The position numbers and the translations under genes were made by a program. Of a stretch of DNA of 64,000 nt, positions 61,204-64,000 are shown piece after piece. The notes under the pieces are model-generated. The model was not told where the DNA came from, did not search any database, and was given only the letters and a program-made list of their open reading frames with translations. Source of the stretch: Deltaproteobacteria bacterium (lineage in GTDB: Bacteria; Myxococcota_A; UBA9042; PHBI01; JACKFB01). The stretch lies in contig JACKFB010000002.1 of NCBI GenBank assembly GCA_020632695.1, positions 372,001-436,000 of the forward strand, in the 5' to 3' direction. Positions within the stretch are counted from its first letter, which is position 1; each line of letters opens with the position of its first letter.

Positions 61204-62592
61204 TCAATAACGCAGGTTGAGCGTCGCGAAGGCCCGGTGCTCGTTGTACCCCTGGAAGATCTGGCCCGAGGGCAGGGTCGTCGCGAAGTCGGTCAGGTTC
61301 GAGGAGAAGCGGTAGCCCAGGGTGAGGCCGAAGAGGCGGGTGATGTCGATGTCCACCAGCAGCCCGGCGGCCAGGATCAGGTCCTTGCGGTGCGCGTCGG
61401 AGGTGCCGGGCCGGATGGTGGTGTCCGGATCGGCCGGGTTCGCCAGCAGCGCAGGCACCCAGCGGCCGAACCGGCGGTGGTCGATCGAGAAGTCCAGGTG
61501 CACCAGGACGCGATCCCGGATGCTCTGCTCGAAGGAGACGAACCCGCGCACGTACGCGTACTGCCCGCCGAAAGCCACCAGGTCGAAGTCCCGGATGGCG
61601 CCCACGTGCAGCACCGAGCGGGCGCTGAAGCGGAAGCTCGCCTGCAGCCGGCCGATGAAGTTCGAGAAGTTCTCGGCGCCGGGGTCCAGCAGCGAGTTGC
61701 CGTAGCCGGCCTTCACCAGCATGGCGACCCGCTCGCTGATGTAGCCGGAGAGCCCCAGCGCGGCACGCACCGGCTTGCCCGGCACGTAGTTGCCGACCTC
61801 CGTGTCGTCCCCCACCGGCCGCGGCGTCGCGTACTCCGACAGGCGCATGGCCGTGTCGAGGAACACGTAGGTCTGGGGATAGAAGCGCCACGAGGCCAGC
61901 AGGCTGACCACGTGCTCGTCGGTGTCCAGCAGGTTCAGATCGTCGAAGCGCTCGATCTCCCAGCGGTAGCCGGCGGTGATGTCCAGGGCGCGGCCACCGG
62001 GGTGCAGGGACAGGTCGGCGCCGACGCTGTTGCGGTTGCGATCCGCGTTGCTGGAGGTCGCGATCGCCCGGGTCCAGAGCTGGCGATCGAAGTGCTCGAA
62101 GAGCCCGATCGTGAAGGCGCGCTTGGGCAGGATGAGCAGGCTGGCGTCGGCGTCGATGCCCACGCCCAGCTGGTCCTTGACCGCCTGGTTGTCGGAGAAG
62201 GGCACCCGCACGTCGGCGTCCACCGACATCTTCATGGCGACGAGGTCGTAGTTCGGGTTGAAGATCGCCAGCCCGGGCCGGATGTCCAGCGCCAGCACGG
62301 CCTCTTCCTGGACGTTGGCGTTGCGCGTGTCGACGCGGAAGAAGTTCGACGTGTAGCTGCCCTGCAGGAAGAAGCGGGGTTGCAGCACGAAGTCGCCCAG
62401 GCGGATCCCGTAGCGCGGCGCCGTGGACGGCAGCCCGGTGCCGGCCCGGATCGCTCCCGAGTAGGTGGCGCCCAGACCGGCGGGGCTGCTGATGCGCGGA
62501 TCGGACGGCGGCGCCGGCTGGGCGAGGGCGGTCTGGCCCACCGCGACCACCCCGGCCACCAGCACCCACATCGTCAGGCTCACACGTCGCAT
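61204..62592 (-). CDS. Outer-membrane beta-barrel protein, probable porin partner of the OPX protein
   Basis: A 462-residue exported protein with a signal peptide (about 1-24, ending ALAQ) followed by about 16-18 predicted amphipathic strands. Examples are FVLQPRFFLQGSYTSNFF, ALDITAGYRWEIERF and HRAFATLNLRY at the C-terminus, ending in Tyr as outer-membrane barrels do. In Myxococcus, short OPX proteins work with barrels of this size to export polymer. ATG 62592 has GGCGAG upstream; a GTG at 62610 is possible. It is translated just ahead of the OPX gene and is probably co-functional. Confidence 0.8.
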   Translation of the reverse strand: MRRVSLTMWVLVAGVVAVGQTALAQPAPPSDPRISSPAGLGATYSGAIRAGTGLPSTAPRYGIRLGDFVLQPRFFLQGSYTSNFFRVDTRNANVQEEAVLALDIRPGLAIFNPNYDLVAMKMSVDADVRVPFSDNQAVKDQLGVGIDADASLLILPKRAFTIGLFEHFDRQLWTRAIATSSNADRNRNSVGADLSLHPGGRALDITAGYRWEIERFDDLNLLDTDEHVVSLLASWRFYPQTYVFLDTAMRLSEYATPRPVGDDTEVGNYVPGKPVRAALGLSGYISERVAMLVKAGYGNSLLDPGAENFSNFIGRLQASFRFSARSVLHVGAIRDFDLVAFGGQYAYVRGFVSFEQSIRDRVLVHLDFSIDHRRFGRWVPALLANPADPDTTIRPGTSDAHRKDLILAAGLLVDIDITRLFGLTLGYRFSSNLTDFATTLPSGQIFQGYNEHRAFATLNLRY

Positions 62593-62652
62593 CAACTCGC
62601 CTCGACTCACGACCCGAACCGCCGCGAGGGCTTTCCCCCCAGCGTCCGCCGA

Positions 62653-63213
62653 CTAGAAGTAGGGGCTCGCGTGGATCGGAGGATCCGGCACGAGATTCGG
62701 CGTATCCACGAAGGACGCCGACAGCTCCGGAATCAGCGGGAGATCGCTGTTGAACTCCACCTGGGAGTCGACCTCGGCGCTCTCCACGTCGACATCGATA
62801 CCGCCGGCCGTCCGAGCCCGGGCGGCCAGCTCGGCCACCTTCGCAGCGGCGATGGCGATCTTGACGTGCTCGTGCTCGGCGCGCTCCCGATCGCCCTCCG
62901 CGGCCTTCTGCTGAAGGGTGAGCAGGTTCTGCTCGCTCAGCTTGACCAGGCCCTTCATCGCGGTGATGGCCTCGTTGCGAGCGGTGGTGGCGCCCACGTC
63001 GCCCGCGGCGAGCGACTCCTCCAGGAGCTTGAAGGCCGTGGCGAGCTGCTCCTCCATCTGGCGCACCATGCCGCGCGCCGAATCCACCAGCTCGTCCATG
63101 CTGAGCTGGGTGAGATCGGCGTCCGCACCCAGCCGCTTCGGCGCCGCACCGGAGAGGAGCGAGACGGCGAGCACGCTGAGCAAGGTCGCAGCACTGATGA
63201 ATGACTTGCGCAT
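62653..63213 (-). CDS. Small exported helical protein, unknown function
   Basis: No family recognised. The 186-residue product has a signal peptide (about 1-24, with ISAATLLSVLAVSLLSGAA), an all-helical middle (about 35-130) of heptad-like character containing MVRQMEEQLATAFKLLEES, and a disordered acidic/proline C-terminus ending SPYF. It lies 60 bp upstream of the barrel-OPX pair in the same direction, so it may belong to that export operon. ATG 63213 is the best signal-peptide start; 63234 and 63270 are alternatives. Confidence 0.6.
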   Translation of the reverse strand: MRKSFISAATLLSVLAVSLLSGAAPKRLGADADLTQLSMDELVDSARGMVRQMEEQLATAFKLLEESLAAGDVGATTARNEAITAMKGLVKLSEQNLLTLQQKAAEGDRERAEHEHVKIAIAAAKVAELAARARTAGGIDVDVESAEVDSQVEFNSDLPLIPELSASFVDTPNLVPDPPIHASPYF

Positions 63214-63445
63214 CCGGGTCCCTGCACCGCTCATCAGGCGCCGACGCAGCGTCGGGTCGCCAGAGAGCATCTTAGAAATCCTGTTCCATGACCGTCAACT
63301 GCACGCCCTGACGCGACCAGGACGCAGCCGAGGTCGGCCGCAGGCTCTTGGTTGCGTCGCAAGGTGGATTTGATCAACCGACCTGCGACGGCGGTGCGAG
63401 GGACGAGGCACGCGCCCTCATCCCCCCTCGACCGGGTCGACGGGC

Positions 63446-64000
63446 TCAAGAACCGGTCGACAGGACGAACGGGAAGGAGAAGGTGACGGAGCCGCCCTCA
63501 GGCGGTGTGAACTTCCACGACCGCACCTTGTCCATGATGCACTGGCCGACCGAAGAGTCGCCCGTGCTGTTCTCGGTGACGCTGATGGAGGTGATGCGCC
63601 CGGCCGGTCCGATGGTGAACTGGATCACCACCTTGCCCTTGAGCTTCTCGTTCACCTTCAGCGCCTTCTCGTAGCAGTACTGCACGGCGCCCTTGCGGCG
63701 CGCGAACACGCTCTTCACCGCGGTGGGATCGACCTTCCCCACGCCCGTCTTGCCGGTCAACGAGCCACCGCGCACGCTGGCGGAGACCTTCTTCTCGCCG
63801 CCGGTCGCGGTGGTCTTGTCGACGGTCTCGACCTTCTTGGTGGCGATGCGCTCGCCGCCGGCCTCGGCCTTCGTGATGCCCTTGTATTCGCCCGTGCCGG
63901 CCTTGGCGACCGGCGCCCCGCCGAAGGTGGTCTTCGTCGTCTCGTCGGCGTTCGCGACGCCGCCGTCGGCGTTCTGGAAGGCCTCGTCCAGCTTCGCGTC
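63446..64000 (-). CDS. AgmX/PglI C-terminal-domain protein (partial, N-terminus off the window)
   Basis: The visible 184 C-terminal residues of a longer protein; the frame runs open to the window edge. An Ala/Gly/Lys/Thr-rich linker containing TTFGGAPVAKAGTGEYKG precedes a TonB-like AgmX/PglI C-terminal domain (about the last 90 residues). That domain has FARRKGAVQYCYEKALKVN, GRITSISVTENSTGD and CIMDKVRSWKFTPPEGG; two cysteines may pair. Proteins of this family occur in Myxococcus gliding machinery and are common, often multi-copy, in Myxococcota. Confidence 0.8.
   Translation of the reverse strand, partial: DAKLDEAFQNADGGVANADETTKTTFGGAPVAKAGTGEYKGITKAEAGGERIATKKVETVDKTTATGGEKKVSASVRGGSLTGKTGVGKVDPTAVKSVFARRKGAVQYCYEKALKVNEKLKGKVVIQFTIGPAGRITSISVTENSTGDSSVGQCIMDKVRSWKFTPPEGGSVTFSFPFVLSTGS

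Overview
The window is a GC-rich (roughly 70%), densely coding chromosomal segment with no rRNA, tRNA, CRISPR array, phage or transposase gene. The gene set suggests a Myxococcota-like (former Deltaproteobacteria) Gram-negative bacterium. It includes a pilB-pilT-pilC-pilS-pilR type IV pilus block, a fragment of an AgmX/PglI C-terminal-domain protein, a short OPX export protein paired with a beta-barrel, many Cys-lipoproteins with Asp/Ser/Thr-rich tails, and a TonB2-type energy operon. This placement is an inference; no marker gene here fixes the lineage. A perfect parS site beside parAB suggests the left edge lies in the origin-proximal part of the chromosome.

Layout. 1-3 kb: parS, parA, parB, then an SGNH-hydrolase-like membrane protein. 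3-16 kb (minus strand): one long overlapping gene train, pilB-pilT-pilC-pilS-pilR, a membrane-anchored helical protein, a sugar-nucleotide epimerase, a DegT aminotransferase, an ABC ATPase, an ABC-2 permease and a small membrane protein. 16-19.4 kb: topA and dprA. 19.6-23.3 kb (plus): fadN-fadA for fatty-acid beta-oxidation, behind a candidate TetR-type (FadR-like) operator and promoter. 23.4-33.9 kb (minus): a beta-helix-like lipoprotein, DUF3450, TtpC-like, ExbB, ExbD, TonB and TPR genes, a large TonB-dependent receptor, then a PhoB-type response regulator. 33.9-42.1 kb (minus): a 1,540-residue SdrD/OmpA/beta-barrel outer-membrane protein, a kelch-like lipoprotein and a PEGA protein. 42.2-49.7 kb: a CPBP intramembrane protease, thrB, an NfeD-like protein, a PRMT-type methyltransferase, then a plus-strand run of GT2, polysaccharide deacetylase, MobA and radical SAM. 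49.8-60.4 kb (minus): hemW, a 768-bp repeat-filled gap, a PKD lipoprotein, a DAG-kinase-like enzyme, thiL, an LpoA-like lipoprotein, dnaJ and dnaK. 60.5-64 kb (minus): OPX export lipoprotein, beta-barrel, a small helical exported protein and the edge-truncated AgmX/PglI-domain protein.

How it works together. Much of the window concerns the cell envelope: pili and their two-component control, surface sugar building, polysaccharide export, TonB-energised import and outer-membrane proteins. Chromosome segregation, DNA topology and uptake, lipid catabolism and chaperone genes sit between.

The least expected content is non-coding. A family of about 164-bp intergenic elements with imperfect terminal inverted repeats has three full-length copies (38.6, 49.7, 58.5 kb), one near-complete tandem partner (58.3 kb), one deletion derivative (43.3 kb) and one solo end (44.4 kb). 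Its termini repeatedly contain the stop codon of the neighbouring gene. In addition there is a 72-unit perfectly phased hexanucleotide array upstream of hemW and a 136-bp imperfect inverted repeat next to it.
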